46,706 nt of DNA from Streptomyces colonosanans (lineage in GTDB: Bacteria; Actinomycetota; Actinomycetes; Streptomycetales; Streptomycetaceae), in contig NZ_MLYP01000065.1 in the NCBI RefSeq assembly GCF_001866645.1, positions 1-46,706 on the forward strand, written 5' to 3'. The notes under the pieces were generated by a model. That model did no database searches and had not been told where the DNA came from. It was given only the letters and a program-made list of their open reading frames with translations. Shown here one piece after another: positions 24,573 through 32,698 of this stretch (position 1 is its first letter; each line of letters opens with the position of its first letter). The position numbers were made by a program, and so were the translations under genes.

Positions 24573-27035
24573 ATGTCTCCCGGGCGAAACGGATCCGACG
24601 TGCCCTTGTCCGCAGGGCCACGCGATCTCTTCGACGCGTCCAGTGACGCCACGGCGGTGGTCCGCGCCGACGGAGTCGTGCTCGGCTGGACTCGTGCCGC
24701 GGAAGCGCTTCTCGGCTACTCCGCCGAGGAGGTGGTCGGCCGCTCCGCCGGACGGCTGCTGGCGATGCCGGGGGATCCGGTGCGTGTCGCCGGTGTCGCG
24801 GAGCGTTGCCGCGGGGGGATGGGGTGGAGCGGCCTGGTCCTCCTTCGGCGCCGCGACGACGACCGTATCGAGGTCGACCTGCGGGTGTCCGCGTCCTTTC
24901 GCATCGGCGCGGACGACTGCTTCCTGATCTCGGCACGGGAGCGCAAGCAGCAGTGGACAGTGGGCCAGTCCGTGCTCGACGGCTTCCTCACCCGCTCGCC
25001 GGTCGGTATGGCGGTCATGGACGTCCAGCTGCGCTACGTCTGGCTGAACGACACCCTGGAACGCATCGGCGGTGTGCCCCGTGAGCAGCGGCTGGGTCAG
25101 CGTATGACCGACATCCTGCCGGGCCTGGAGGCAACCGCCCTCGAGGATCTGATGCGCAAGGTGCTGGTGACCGGGATACCGGTCATCGACCATGAGTACA
25201 TGGGGTGGAGCTGGGCCGATCCGTATCGCCCGCGCGCCTACTCCGGATCGTTCTTCCCCCTGGTGGACGCCGACCGTTCCGTCACCGGCATCTGCTACAT
25301 GGTCCTGGATGTCACCGAGCGGTGGAACGCCCGCCGCCTCCTGTCGCTGGTCAATGAGGCCGGGACCAGTTTGGGCAGGACCCTGGACGTGATGCGGACG
25401 GCTCAGGAACTCGCCGAATTCGCCGTTCCCCGCTTCGCGGACCTCGTCGTCGTCGATCTCCTGGAGACCGTCCTCAGCACCGAGGGCCACGGGGCATGGC
25501 TGCCCGATGCCGGGCCGGCGGCCGCCAGGCCGGTGATGCGCCGGGCCGGCATGAGCTCGGTGCGGGAGGGCTGCCCGGAGGCGGTCAAGCGGATCGGGGA
25601 CGAGGTGGACTTCGCCGCCCCGCTCCGCCATGTGAACCTGCTCGTCGATGGCGAACCGGTCTTCATACCGATCATCGATCCGGCCAACCCCCTGTGGCCC
25701 GACGATCAGGCCGACAGGAACGCGCGTATCCGCGAGTTCGGACTCCACTCCCTCATCTCCGTGCCGATGCGGGCACGGAAAACCGTCCTGGGCCTCGCCA
25801 CGTTCCTCCGGTCGCAAAACCCGGTCTCCTTTCATCCGGACGACGTCCTGCTGGCCCGGGAACTGGTGGCGCGCGCGGCGCTGTGCGTGGACAACGCCCG
25901 CCGTTACAGCCGCGAGCACACGGCGGCGGTCACGCTTCAGCACAGTCTGCTGCCCCACGCCCTGACGGGCGGAACGGCGCTGGAGGTGGTCTCGTACTAT
26001 CTGCCGGCCAACGCGGCCGGCGGGGTCGGCGGCGACTGGTTCGACGTGATCCCCCTGTCCGGCGCCCGGGTGGGCCTCGTCGTCGGCGACGTGGTCGGCC
26101 ACGGCATCACCGCGGCCGCGACCATGGGCCGGCTGCGCACCGCGGTGCAGACCCTCGCCGACATGGACCTGCCGCCCGATGAACTGCTCGCCCACCTCGA
26201 CGACCTGGTGCTCCGGCTGAGCGAGGAGGAGGACGACGACGAGACGGCCGGCCGGACCAGCACGACCGTACTCGGAGCGACCTGCCTGTACGCCGTCTAC
26301 GATCCGGTGACGCGGATCTGCGCGATGGCCCGGGCCGGGCATCCGCCCCCCGTCGTGGTCACGCCCGACGGGCACGCGTACTACCCGGAGCTTCCCGCCG
26401 GGCCTCCGCTCGGGCTGGGCGGGTTGGCGTTCGAAGCCGCCGAGATCGAGTTGGCCGAGGACAGCCTGTTCGGCCTCTACACCGACGGCCTCGTCGAGGG
26501 GACCGACCGCGACATGGAGCTGGGCCTGACCCGTCTCGGCGAGGCGCTGTCCCAGTCCGCCCCCAGCCTCGAAGCACTGTGCGCGTCCGCCGTGGGGCAC
26601 CTCGTCCCCGTGCCGCAGCCCGACGACGTCGCGCTTCTGCTGGCGCGTACGCACGCCTTGAGCGCAGACCATGTCGCCTCGTGGGATGTGCCCGTCGATC
26701 CGGCCGCCGTCAGTGACGCCCGCGACCTGGTGACCCGCCAGCTGCAGGCCTGGGGTCTTGAGGAGCTGGCCATGACGACGGAACTCATCGCCAGCGAGCT
26801 GGTCACCAACGCGATCCGCTACGCCTCGGGGCCCGTGCGGCTGCGGCTGCTCCGCAACTCCCGCCTGACCTGCGAGGTCGCGGACGCCAGCAGTACGGCT
26901 CCCCGGCTGCGGCATGCCCGGAGCACGGACGAGGGCGGCCGTGGCCTCTTCCTCGTGGCTCAGCTCGCCCATCGCTGGGGCACGCGCCACACGGCCAAGG
27001 GAAAGATCATCTGGACTGAGCAGGAGATCCCGTGA
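24573..27035 (+). CDS. PAS-PAS-GAF-SpoIIE phosphatase-HATPase multidomain signalling protein
   Basis: 820 aa. Domains in order: PAS (about 10-115, with GWTRAAEALLGYSAEEVVGR), second PAS (about 125-255), GAF (about 265-445), PP2C/SpoIIE phosphatase (about 460-665: GGVGGDWFDVIPL, VVGDVVGHGITAAATMGRLRTA, LYTDGLVE), and an RsbW-type HATPase_c_2 (about 690-815: ELIASELVTNAIRYA, DEGGRGLFLVAQLA). By family it dephosphorylates a STAS antagonist, and the C-terminal ATPase could act on the same partners, putting opposing activities on one chain. ATG 24573 has GAGAGG 9 nt upstream; TTG 24549, GTG 24555 and ATG 24564 are alternatives. It is convergent with bldA. The partner is unknown. Confidence 0.9.
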   Translation: MSPGRNGSDVPLSAGPRDLFDASSDATAVVRADGVVLGWTRAAEALLGYSAEEVVGRSAGRLLAMPGDPVRVAGVAERCRGGMGWSGLVLLRRRDDDRIEVDLRVSASFRIGADDCFLISARERKQQWTVGQSVLDGFLTRSPVGMAVMDVQLRYVWLNDTLERIGGVPREQRLGQRMTDILPGLEATALEDLMRKVLVTGIPVIDHEYMGWSWADPYRPRAYSGSFFPLVDADRSVTGICYMVLDVTERWNARRLLSLVNEAGTSLGRTLDVMRTAQELAEFAVPRFADLVVVDLLETVLSTEGHGAWLPDAGPAAARPVMRRAGMSSVREGCPEAVKRIGDEVDFAAPLRHVNLLVDGEPVFIPIIDPANPLWPDDQADRNARIREFGLHSLISVPMRARKTVLGLATFLRSQNPVSFHPDDVLLARELVARAALCVDNARRYSREHTAAVTLQHSLLPHALTGGTALEVVSYYLPANAAGGVGGDWFDVIPLSGARVGLVVGDVVGHGITAAATMGRLRTAVQTLADMDLPPDELLAHLDDLVLRLSEEEDDDETAGRTSTTVLGATCLYAVYDPVTRICAMARAGHPPPVVVTPDGHAYYPELPAGPPLGLGGLAFEAAEIELAEDSLFGLYTDGLVEGTDRDMELGLTRLGEALSQSAPSLEALCASAVGHLVPVPQPDDVALLLARTHALSADHVASWDVPVDPAAVSDARDLVTRQLQAWGLEELAMTTELIASELVTNAIRYASGPVRLRLLRNSRLTCEVADASSTAPRLRHARSTDEGGRGLFLVAQLAHRWGTRHTAKGKIIWTEQEIP

Positions 27036-27063
27036 CCTGGCGGGCTCCCACACCCCGAAAGCG

Positions 27064-27105
27064 GTACGGCACCTTCCCCTCGTTCTGACGGGTCAGGCGC
27101 CGTAC
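27064..27105 (-). terminator. Candidate terminator downstream of bldA
   Basis: Arms 27064-27073 and 27096-27105 (GTACGGCACC / GGCGCCGTAC, one mismatch) enclose a smaller CTGACCCGTCAG dyad. The hairpin lies 11 nt beyond the tRNA 3' end and also follows the convergent PAS gene. Confidence 0.5.
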
Positions 27106-27115
27106 GGGTCGGAGG

Positions 27116-27198
27116 TGCCCGGAACCGGACTCGAACCGGTACGCCCCCGAGGGGCAGCGAGGTTTAAGCTCGCCGTGTCTGCATTCCACCATCCGGGC
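27116..27198 (-). tRNA. bldA: tRNA-Leu(UAA), the bldA tRNA
   Basis: 83 nt. The acceptor stem GCCCGGA/TCCGGGC, an anticodon stem GCGAG/CTCGC with loop CTTAAAC (anticodon UAA), a long class II variable arm and the T-arm GGTTCGAGTCC are all visible; the discriminator is A. CCA is not encoded (CCT follows). This is the only tRNA that reads UUA efficiently in streptomycetes, and its loss blocks aerial growth and antibiotic production. I noticed no in-frame TTA codon in the protein genes of this window by eye. A -10-like TAGGCT lies about 30 nt upstream. Confidence 0.97.
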
Positions 27199-27226
27199 AG
27201 GCCTTGGGCTCCGCATCTCGGCTCCG

Positions 27227-27295
27227 AGCCTATCGGGGCGCCTCCCCCGAACAGCGGGCGGGCGATGCGATGTTGTCTTATTTTATTGATGTCTG
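27227..27295 (-). promoter_or_regulatory. bldA promoter region with upstream AT-rich tract
   Basis: TAGGCT (minus strand, 27232-27227) would start RNA about 20 nt before the mature tRNA. The -35 area is poor (GCTGTT at 17-bp spacing). About 40 bp further upstream lies an exceptionally AT-rich tract (27271-27293, containing TTATTTTATTGAT), possibly an UP-like or bent element. Confidence 0.5.
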
Positions 27296-27464
27296 AGGGA
27301 GCATCAGCACGCTGTACGGGCCATCCGCACCTGCCAGTAGCCTTTCTGGCCACCACGGACCGTGTATGCGGAATGACGGAATTTCACCGTGCGGGATGAG
27401 GGCGGCGGGAGCGGTCCGGCACGACGTGCGGGGGCGCTCTCCGCTCGGGGCGACCCCCGGACGG

Positions 27465-27484
27465 TGTCATCCCCAGGTATGACA
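27465..27484. promoter_or_regulatory. TGTCAT-N8-ATGACA palindrome upstream of ABC transporter
   Basis: A perfect 6+6 inverted repeat lies 126 bp before the ABC ATPase start. It is a likely operator for the exporter; the factor is unknown. The rest of 27199-27610 holds no gene I can support. Confidence 0.5.
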
Positions 27485-27610
27485 ACTGCGGGGCATGGTC
27501 CGCCTCGAGGCTGCCCCCGGAACCGGAACAGCGGGTGACTTCGCGGTACCGATCGGCAGCGATGATGGAACACGTCCCCTTGACCGTCGTCCCGACAGGA
27601 GCACCGTCCC

Positions 27611-28381
27611 GTGACCAGCACCCCCCTCGCCGACCGGACCACCGCGGTGGCCGCCCGCGCCACGGATCTGTCGAAGATCTACGGCCAGGGCGAGACCCAG
27701 GTGGTGGCCCTGGACGGGGTCAGCGTCGACTTCCAGCAGGCCCAGTTCACGGCGATCATGGGGCCCTCGGGCTCCGGCAAGTCGACGCTGATGCACTGCG
27801 TCGCCGGACTCGACTCCTTCTCCTCCGGCTCCGTCCGCATCGGCGACGTCGAACTCGGCTCCCTGAAGGACAAGCAGCTCACCAAGTTGCGCCGGGACAA
27901 GATCGGCTTCATCTTCCAGGCGTTCAACCTGCTGCCGACGCTGACCGCGCTGGAGAACATCACGCTGCCGATGGACATCGCCGGCCGCAAGCCGGACAAG
28001 ACGTGGCTGGACACCGTGATTGAGATGCTCGGCCTGTCGGGGCGGCTCGGGCACCGGCCCTCGCAGCTGTCCGGCGGCCAGCAGCAGCGCGTCGCGGTGG
28101 CGCGGGCCCTGGCGTCCAAGCCGGAGATCATCTTCGGCGATGAGCCCACCGGCAACCTGGACTCGCGCTCGGGCGCGGAGGTGCTGGGCTTTCTGCGCAA
28201 CTCCGTACGGGAGTTGGGGCAGACGGTGGTGATGGTCACCCACGACCCGGTGGCGGCGGCGTACGCGGACCGGGTGATCTTCCTGGCGGACGGCAGGATC
28301 GTGGACGAGGTGTACGAGCCGTCCGCTGACGCGGTGCTGGACCGGATGAAGCGGTTCGACGCGAAGGGCCGCACCAGCTGA
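27611..28381 (+). CDS. ABC transporter ATP-binding protein (LolD/MacB type)
   Basis: 256 aa. It is the cytoplasmic ATPase of an ABC exporter. Walker A is GPSGSGKST (51-59), the Q-loop is in FIFQAFNLLP, the signature is LSGGQQQR, Walker B is IIFGDEPTGNLD, and the switch His is in VTHDP. The TGNLDS and FNLLPTLTALEN elements are typical of the MacB/LolD/FtsE group. GTG 27611 has AGGAG 10 nt upstream. The permease gene follows after 169 bp, so the pair forms one exporter. Known roles of such systems include lipoprotein release and resistance to cell-envelope antibiotics; the substrate here is unknown. Confidence 0.93.
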   Translation: MTSTPLADRTTAVAARATDLSKIYGQGETQVVALDGVSVDFQQAQFTAIMGPSGSGKSTLMHCVAGLDSFSSGSVRIGDVELGSLKDKQLTKLRRDKIGFIFQAFNLLPTLTALENITLPMDIAGRKPDKTWLDTVIEMLGLSGRLGHRPSQLSGGQQQRVAVARALASKPEIIFGDEPTGNLDSRSGAEVLGFLRNSVRELGQTVVMVTHDPVAAAYADRVIFLADGRIVDEVYEPSADAVLDRMKRFDAKGRTS

Positions 28382-28426
28382 GCCCAGCGGCCCGCACCGC
28401 CCCGGCGCTCCGGCCCGGCCCGAGGA

Positions 28427-28460
28427 ACGACCAGCCCGTCCGGCAGTTGAGGACGGGGGC
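28427..28460. repeat. Streptomycete CCCGTCC..GGACGGG interspersed repeat
   Basis: GACCAGCCCGTCCGGCAGTT followed by GAGGACGGG matches a sequence I recall as frequent between Streptomyces genes. It forms a 7-bp stem (28435-28441 with 28451-28457) and lies between the ABC ATPase and permease genes, where it may trim or stabilise the ATPase mRNA 3' end. Confidence 0.6.
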
Positions 28461-28550
28461 GTTCCGGACGGGTGCAGGGTCCGGAGGCCGGGCACCCCCG
28501 CGCGCCTTCGACCCATCCGTCGCACCATCCCAGCCCCCTGGACAGAGGAA

Positions 28551-31079
28551 ATGTTCCGTACCGCCCTGCGCACCGTGCTCGCGCACAAGGCCAGGCTGCT
28601 CATGACCGTGCTCGCCGTAATGCTCGGCGTGGCCTTCGTGTCGGGCACCCTGGTGTTCACCAACACCATCTCGGACGCCTACCAGAAGAGCTCCGCCAAG
28701 GGCTTCGACCATGTCGACGTGGCAATCCGGCCGGAGGGCCGCAAGAGCACCGGCGACACGCTCGGCAAGAATCCCGAGCTGACGCAGTCCCTGCTCGACA
28801 AGGCCGCCGCGGTGCGGGGCGCCGACAGCGCCGTCGGTGTGGTCGGCGACTTCACCGCCATCGCCGACAAGGACGGCAAGCTCATCGGCGGCGGCTTCCG
28901 GACCCAGGGCGGGAACTACTGGGGAACCAAGGACTCCCGGTACCCGCTGGTCAGCGGCCATGCGCCCCAGGGGGCCAACCAGGTCCTCATCGACTCCAAG
29001 ACCGCCGAGCGCGCCGGGTACAAGGTCGGCGACACCGTGCGGATCTCCATCGACGGGCCCGTCCTCACCCCCGAGATCACAGGCATCTTCACCACCGACG
29101 ACGGCAATGTCGCCGCGGGCGGCAGCCTCGCCCTGTTCGACACGGCCACCGCCCAGCGGCTGTTCCACAAGACGGGCGCGTACGACGAGATCGATGTGAA
29201 GGCCGCCTCCGGCACCAGCCAGATCGCGCTGCGGAACGCGCTCGACGAGATCCTGCCAAAGGATGTCGCCTCCACCATCACCGGCAAGCAGCTCGCCGAC
29301 GACCAGGCGCAGCAGATCTCCGACGCGACCAGCAGCATGCGCACCGCCCTGCTGGTCTTCGCGGGCATCGCGCTGTTCGTCGGCACGTTCATCATCGCCA
29401 ACACCTTCACCATGCTGGTGGCCCAGCGCACCAAGGAACTGGCCCTGTTGCGCGCGGTCGGCGCCTCCCGCCGCCAGGTCACCCGGTCCGTGCTCATCGA
29501 GGCGTTCGTGGTCGGCGCGGTCGCGGCCGTCACCGGTCTGGTGGCCGGGATCGGCATCGGCGCCGGGCTGCGGTCGGTGATGAGCTCCTTCGGCGGAAGC
29601 GTCCCGGACGGGCCGCTCGTCATCAGCCCGGGCACGGTCGCCTCCGCCCTCGTCGTCGGCATTGTGATCACGATGCTGGCCGCCTGGCTGCCGGGCCGCC
29701 GCGCCGCGAAGATCCCGCCGGTCGCCGCTATGAGCAGCATCCACGCCAAGGCGACCGCCAAGTCCCTCGTCGTACGGAACACGATCGGCTCCCTGTTCGC
29801 CGGTGCCGGCATCGCCACCGTCCTGTACGCCACCACGCTGGACAGCACGGACGGCCAGGCCCCGATGGGTCTCGGCGCGATGCTCCTGGTCATCGGCGTC
29901 TTCGTCCTCACCCCGCTGCTGTCGCGCCCGCTGATCGCCGCCGCCGCGCCCCTCCTGCGGGTCTTCGGGATCTCCGGGAAGCTCGCCCGGCAGAACTCGG
30001 TGCGCAACCCGCGCCGCACCGCGGCCACCGCCTCGGCCCTGATGATCGGTCTGACCCTGATCACCGGTCTGACGGTGATGGCGGGCAGCCTGCAGGCCGC
30101 GATCGACAAGATGGCGTCCTCCGCCATCCAGGCGGACTACGTGGTGTCCATGGCGAACGGCAATATGCTCTCCCCCGACGTGGAGAAGACGCTGCGGTCG
30201 ACCGATGGCGTCACCGCGACCAGCGCGCTGCGCTCCGCGCCCTCCCGTATCGACGGCGAGACCGAGTACCTCACCGGTGTCAATGGGGCCACGATCGGCA
30301 GCCTGACCGACTTCACGGTCAAGGACGGCTCGTTCGCGATCGGCGGCACGCGGGTCGTCGTCGACGAGGACACCGCCAAGTCCCACCACTGGAGCGTGGG
30401 TTCGCGGTTCACGGCCTCCTTCGAGGAAGGCCGCAAGCAGCAACTGACGGTCGCCGGGATCTACGACAGCACCGAGATGATGCGCGGCATCATGCTGGAC
30501 AACGCGACGCTCTCCGCACACCAGAGCGACCCGTCCGACATGCAGGTCATGGTCAAGACGTCCGGCGGCGCCACCTCCTCGGTCAAGAACACGCTGGAGA
30601 AGGCGCTCGGCGACAACCCGGCCATCCAGGTCCAGGACAAGAAGGACATCTCCAACAGCGTCGGGCAGGTCTTCACGATGATGCTGAACATGCTCTACGG
30701 TCTGCTGGCCATGGCGGTGATCGTCGCGGTCCTCGGCGTCATCAACACGCTCGCCATGTCGGTCTTCGAGCGCTCTCAGGAGATCGGGATGCTCCGCGCG
30801 ATCGGCCTGGACCGCCGGGGCATCAAGCGGATGGTCCGCCTGGAGTCCCTGGTGATCTCGCTCTTCGGCGGCGTCCTCGGCATCGGTCTGGGCGTGTTCT
30901 TCGGCTGGGCGGCCGGTGAACTCCTCGGGACGAAGCTGGCGACGTACCAGCTGGTCCTGCCGTGGGGGCGGATGGCCCTCTTCCTGCTCATGGCGGCGGC
31001 GGTCGGCATACTGGCCGCCCTGTGGCCGGCCCGGCGCGCGGCCCGGATGAACATGCTGGCGGCGATCAAGTCGCAGTAG
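28551..31079 (+). CDS. ABC transporter permease with two FtsX domains
   Basis: 842 aa. It is the membrane partner of the preceding ATPase. One N-terminal transmembrane helix is followed by a MacB-like periplasmic core (about 45-250), then a first FtsX domain (about 265-395, ALLRAVGASRRQVTRSVLIEA). Two or more central helices, a second core domain and a second FtsX domain near the end (EIGMLRAIGLDRRGIKRMVRLESL) complete it. It ends LAAIKSQ, as in this family. The duplicated architecture is the usual actinobacterial YknZ/MacB-like fused form. GAGG lies immediately before the ATG. A strong terminator follows. Confidence 0.92.
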   Translation: MFRTALRTVLAHKARLLMTVLAVMLGVAFVSGTLVFTNTISDAYQKSSAKGFDHVDVAIRPEGRKSTGDTLGKNPELTQSLLDKAAAVRGADSAVGVVGDFTAIADKDGKLIGGGFRTQGGNYWGTKDSRYPLVSGHAPQGANQVLIDSKTAERAGYKVGDTVRISIDGPVLTPEITGIFTTDDGNVAAGGSLALFDTATAQRLFHKTGAYDEIDVKAASGTSQIALRNALDEILPKDVASTITGKQLADDQAQQISDATSSMRTALLVFAGIALFVGTFIIANTFTMLVAQRTKELALLRAVGASRRQVTRSVLIEAFVVGAVAAVTGLVAGIGIGAGLRSVMSSFGGSVPDGPLVISPGTVASALVVGIVITMLAAWLPGRRAAKIPPVAAMSSIHAKATAKSLVVRNTIGSLFAGAGIATVLYATTLDSTDGQAPMGLGAMLLVIGVFVLTPLLSRPLIAAAAPLLRVFGISGKLARQNSVRNPRRTAATASALMIGLTLITGLTVMAGSLQAAIDKMASSAIQADYVVSMANGNMLSPDVEKTLRSTDGVTATSALRSAPSRIDGETEYLTGVNGATIGSLTDFTVKDGSFAIGGTRVVVDEDTAKSHHWSVGSRFTASFEEGRKQQLTVAGIYDSTEMMRGIMLDNATLSAHQSDPSDMQVMVKTSGGATSSVKNTLEKALGDNPAIQVQDKKDISNSVGQVFTMMLNMLYGLLAMAVIVAVLGVINTLAMSVFERSQEIGMLRAIGLDRRGIKRMVRLESLVISLFGGVLGIGLGVFFGWAAGELLGTKLATYQLVLPWGRMALFLLMAAAVGILAALWPARRAARMNMLAAIKSQ

Positions 31080-31093
31080 CAGCAGTCGCGTCG

Positions 31094-31129
31094 GGGCCCC
31101 GTCCGGTCACTTTCCACCGGACGGGGCCC
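31094..31129 (+). terminator. Rho-independent terminator after ABC permease
   Basis: A 14-bp perfect stem (31094-31107 with 31116-31129), 8-nt loop, followed by TTTG. It also faces the convergent methyltransferase gene. Confidence 0.88.
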
Positions 31130-31162
31130 TTTGCCGTACGCGGATCATCTCCACGAACGGGG

Positions 31163-32458
31163 TCAGTTCCAGATGCGGGACCGCGACGGCATCCCGGACG
31201 CGCCCGAGTCCGGCGTCCGTACCGCGAGGACCTGGTTGACGCCGATGCGGTTGCTTTCGAAGGCGAGGGCCGATGCGGCCATGTAGAGGCGCCAGACACG
31301 GGCCCGGCCGACGCCGGTGAGGTGCTGCGCCCGCGCCCAGCCGGCCTCCAGGTTGGCGACCCAGCGGCGCAGCGTGAGGGCGTAGTGCTCGCGCAGCGAC
31401 TCGACGTCGCGGACCTCGAACCCGGCTCGCTCCAGCTGGGTCACCGTGGTGCCGAGGGGGGCGAGTTCCCCGCCGGGGAAGACGTAGGCGTCGATGAACG
31501 CGTCGACCGCGTAGGAGGACTCGTCCCGCTGGGGCCTGCGCGCGATCTGGTGGTTGAGCAGCCGCCCGCCGGGCCGCAGCAGGGAGTACAGGTCGCGGGC
31601 GTACTCCAGGTACCGCTCGGCGCCGACGTGCTCGGCCATGCCGATGGAGGAGATGGCGTCGTACGGCCCGTCAGCCACGTCGCGGTAGTCCTGCACCCGG
31701 ATCTCGACGCGATCGGCGAGCCCCTCGTCGGCGACCCGCTTGCGGGCGCAGGTGGCCTGCTCCTCGGAGAGAGTGATGCCCACGACGCTCACGTCGTGCT
31801 CGCGGGCGGCGTGCAGGGCCATGGAGCCCCAGCCGCAGCCGACATCGAGCAGCCGCTGTCCGGGCTTCAGGCCGAGCTTGCGGCAGACGAGTTCGAGCTT
31901 GTCGCGCTGGGCGTCCTCCAGGGTGCCCTCCGGGGAGTCCCAGTAGGCGCACGAGTACACCATGGACGGGCCCAGGACGATCTCGTAGAAGTCGTTCCCG
32001 ACGTCGTAGTGGTGGCTGACGGCGCGTTTGTCACTGTGCCGGGTGTGGAGGTGGCCGCGGAGCCCCTGTCGGACCTCCTCGCGCGGGGGCGGGGGCGGCG
32101 GGAAGGGGCCGGCCAGTTTGGCCAGGCCGCGGACGGCGGCGCGGACGTCCGGGTCGCGCAGGGCCTGGGCGAGAGTGCGGGCGTCGTCGCCACGCTCCCA
32201 GATGAGGCCGGCGAGGAGGTCGAGGACCGTGTAGAGATCTCCGTCGACGCCCAGGTCTCCGGCGACCCAGGCGCGGGCGAGGCCCAACTCGCCCGGTTTC
32301 CACAGCAGCCGGCGCAGCGCCCGGCGGTTGTGTACGACCAGGACGGGAGCACCGGGCGGGCCGGCCTCCGAGCCGTCCCAGGCGCGGACTCGCACCGGGA
32401 GCGGGGCTTGCAACAACTGCTCGACGAGGGTTTTCAGCCGCAGCGCGGCGTCAGCCAT
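31163..32458 (-). CDS. Cyclopropane-fatty-acyl-phospholipid synthase-family methyltransferase
   Basis: 431 aa. It is a SAM-dependent methyltransferase expected to methylate unsaturated acyl chains of membrane lipids. The SAM motif LLDVGCGWGSMALHAA is near residue 205, preceded by the CFA-typical SHHYDVGNDFYEIVLG and MVYSCAYW, and followed by GITLSEEQ and SSIGMAEHVG. The N-terminal 130 residues form the lipid-binding-type domain. GGAGG is 8 nt upstream of ATG 32458. Related family members make methyl-branched fatty acids, so cyclopropanation is an inference. Confidence 0.9.
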   Translation of the reverse strand: MADAALRLKTLVEQLLQAPLPVRVRAWDGSEAGPPGAPVLVVHNRRALRRLLWKPGELGLARAWVAGDLGVDGDLYTVLDLLAGLIWERGDDARTLAQALRDPDVRAAVRGLAKLAGPFPPPPPPREEVRQGLRGHLHTRHSDKRAVSHHYDVGNDFYEIVLGPSMVYSCAYWDSPEGTLEDAQRDKLELVCRKLGLKPGQRLLDVGCGWGSMALHAAREHDVSVVGITLSEEQATCARKRVADEGLADRVEIRVQDYRDVADGPYDAISSIGMAEHVGAERYLEYARDLYSLLRPGGRLLNHQIARRPQRDESSYAVDAFIDAYVFPGGELAPLGTTVTQLERAGFEVRDVESLREHYALTLRRWVANLEAGWARAQHLTGVGRARVWRLYMAASALAFESNRIGVNQVLAVRTPDSGASGMPSRSRIWN

Positions 32459-32638
32459 GGCGTACACCTCCGTGACAGGAATCCCGGAATGTCCAACACC
32501 ACGTAAACACCTGCGGGGCCGTACCACAGTCCCCCGTTGGCGTTACGGCTGGGCAAAATGCTGGTGTGCGCCACGGGGGCTCCGCCCCACCACACCCGCT
32601 CGTCGACCGCGGGTAGGGGCCGGTTCCCGTCGTCGTGC

Positions 32639-32678
32639 CGAAGGGCCTCCCGCACCACGGATGGCGGGAGGCCCTTCG
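32639..32678 (-). terminator. Terminator downstream of ndh
   Basis: A 15-bp perfect stem (32639-32653 with 32664-32678), 10-nt loop, lies 21 bp past the ndh stop codon on the minus strand. Confidence 0.85.
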
Positions 32679-32698
32679 ACCGGATCAGTGCCGGGAGG

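Noticed and set aside
24528..27053. An 841-codon minus-strand open frame
   Set aside because: Antisense to the PAS-GAF-SpoIIE gene; no motif, composition inverted.
28236..30521. A 761-codon minus-strand open frame
   Set aside because: It is a shadow of the ABC ATPase and permease genes, which have clear motifs on the plus strand.
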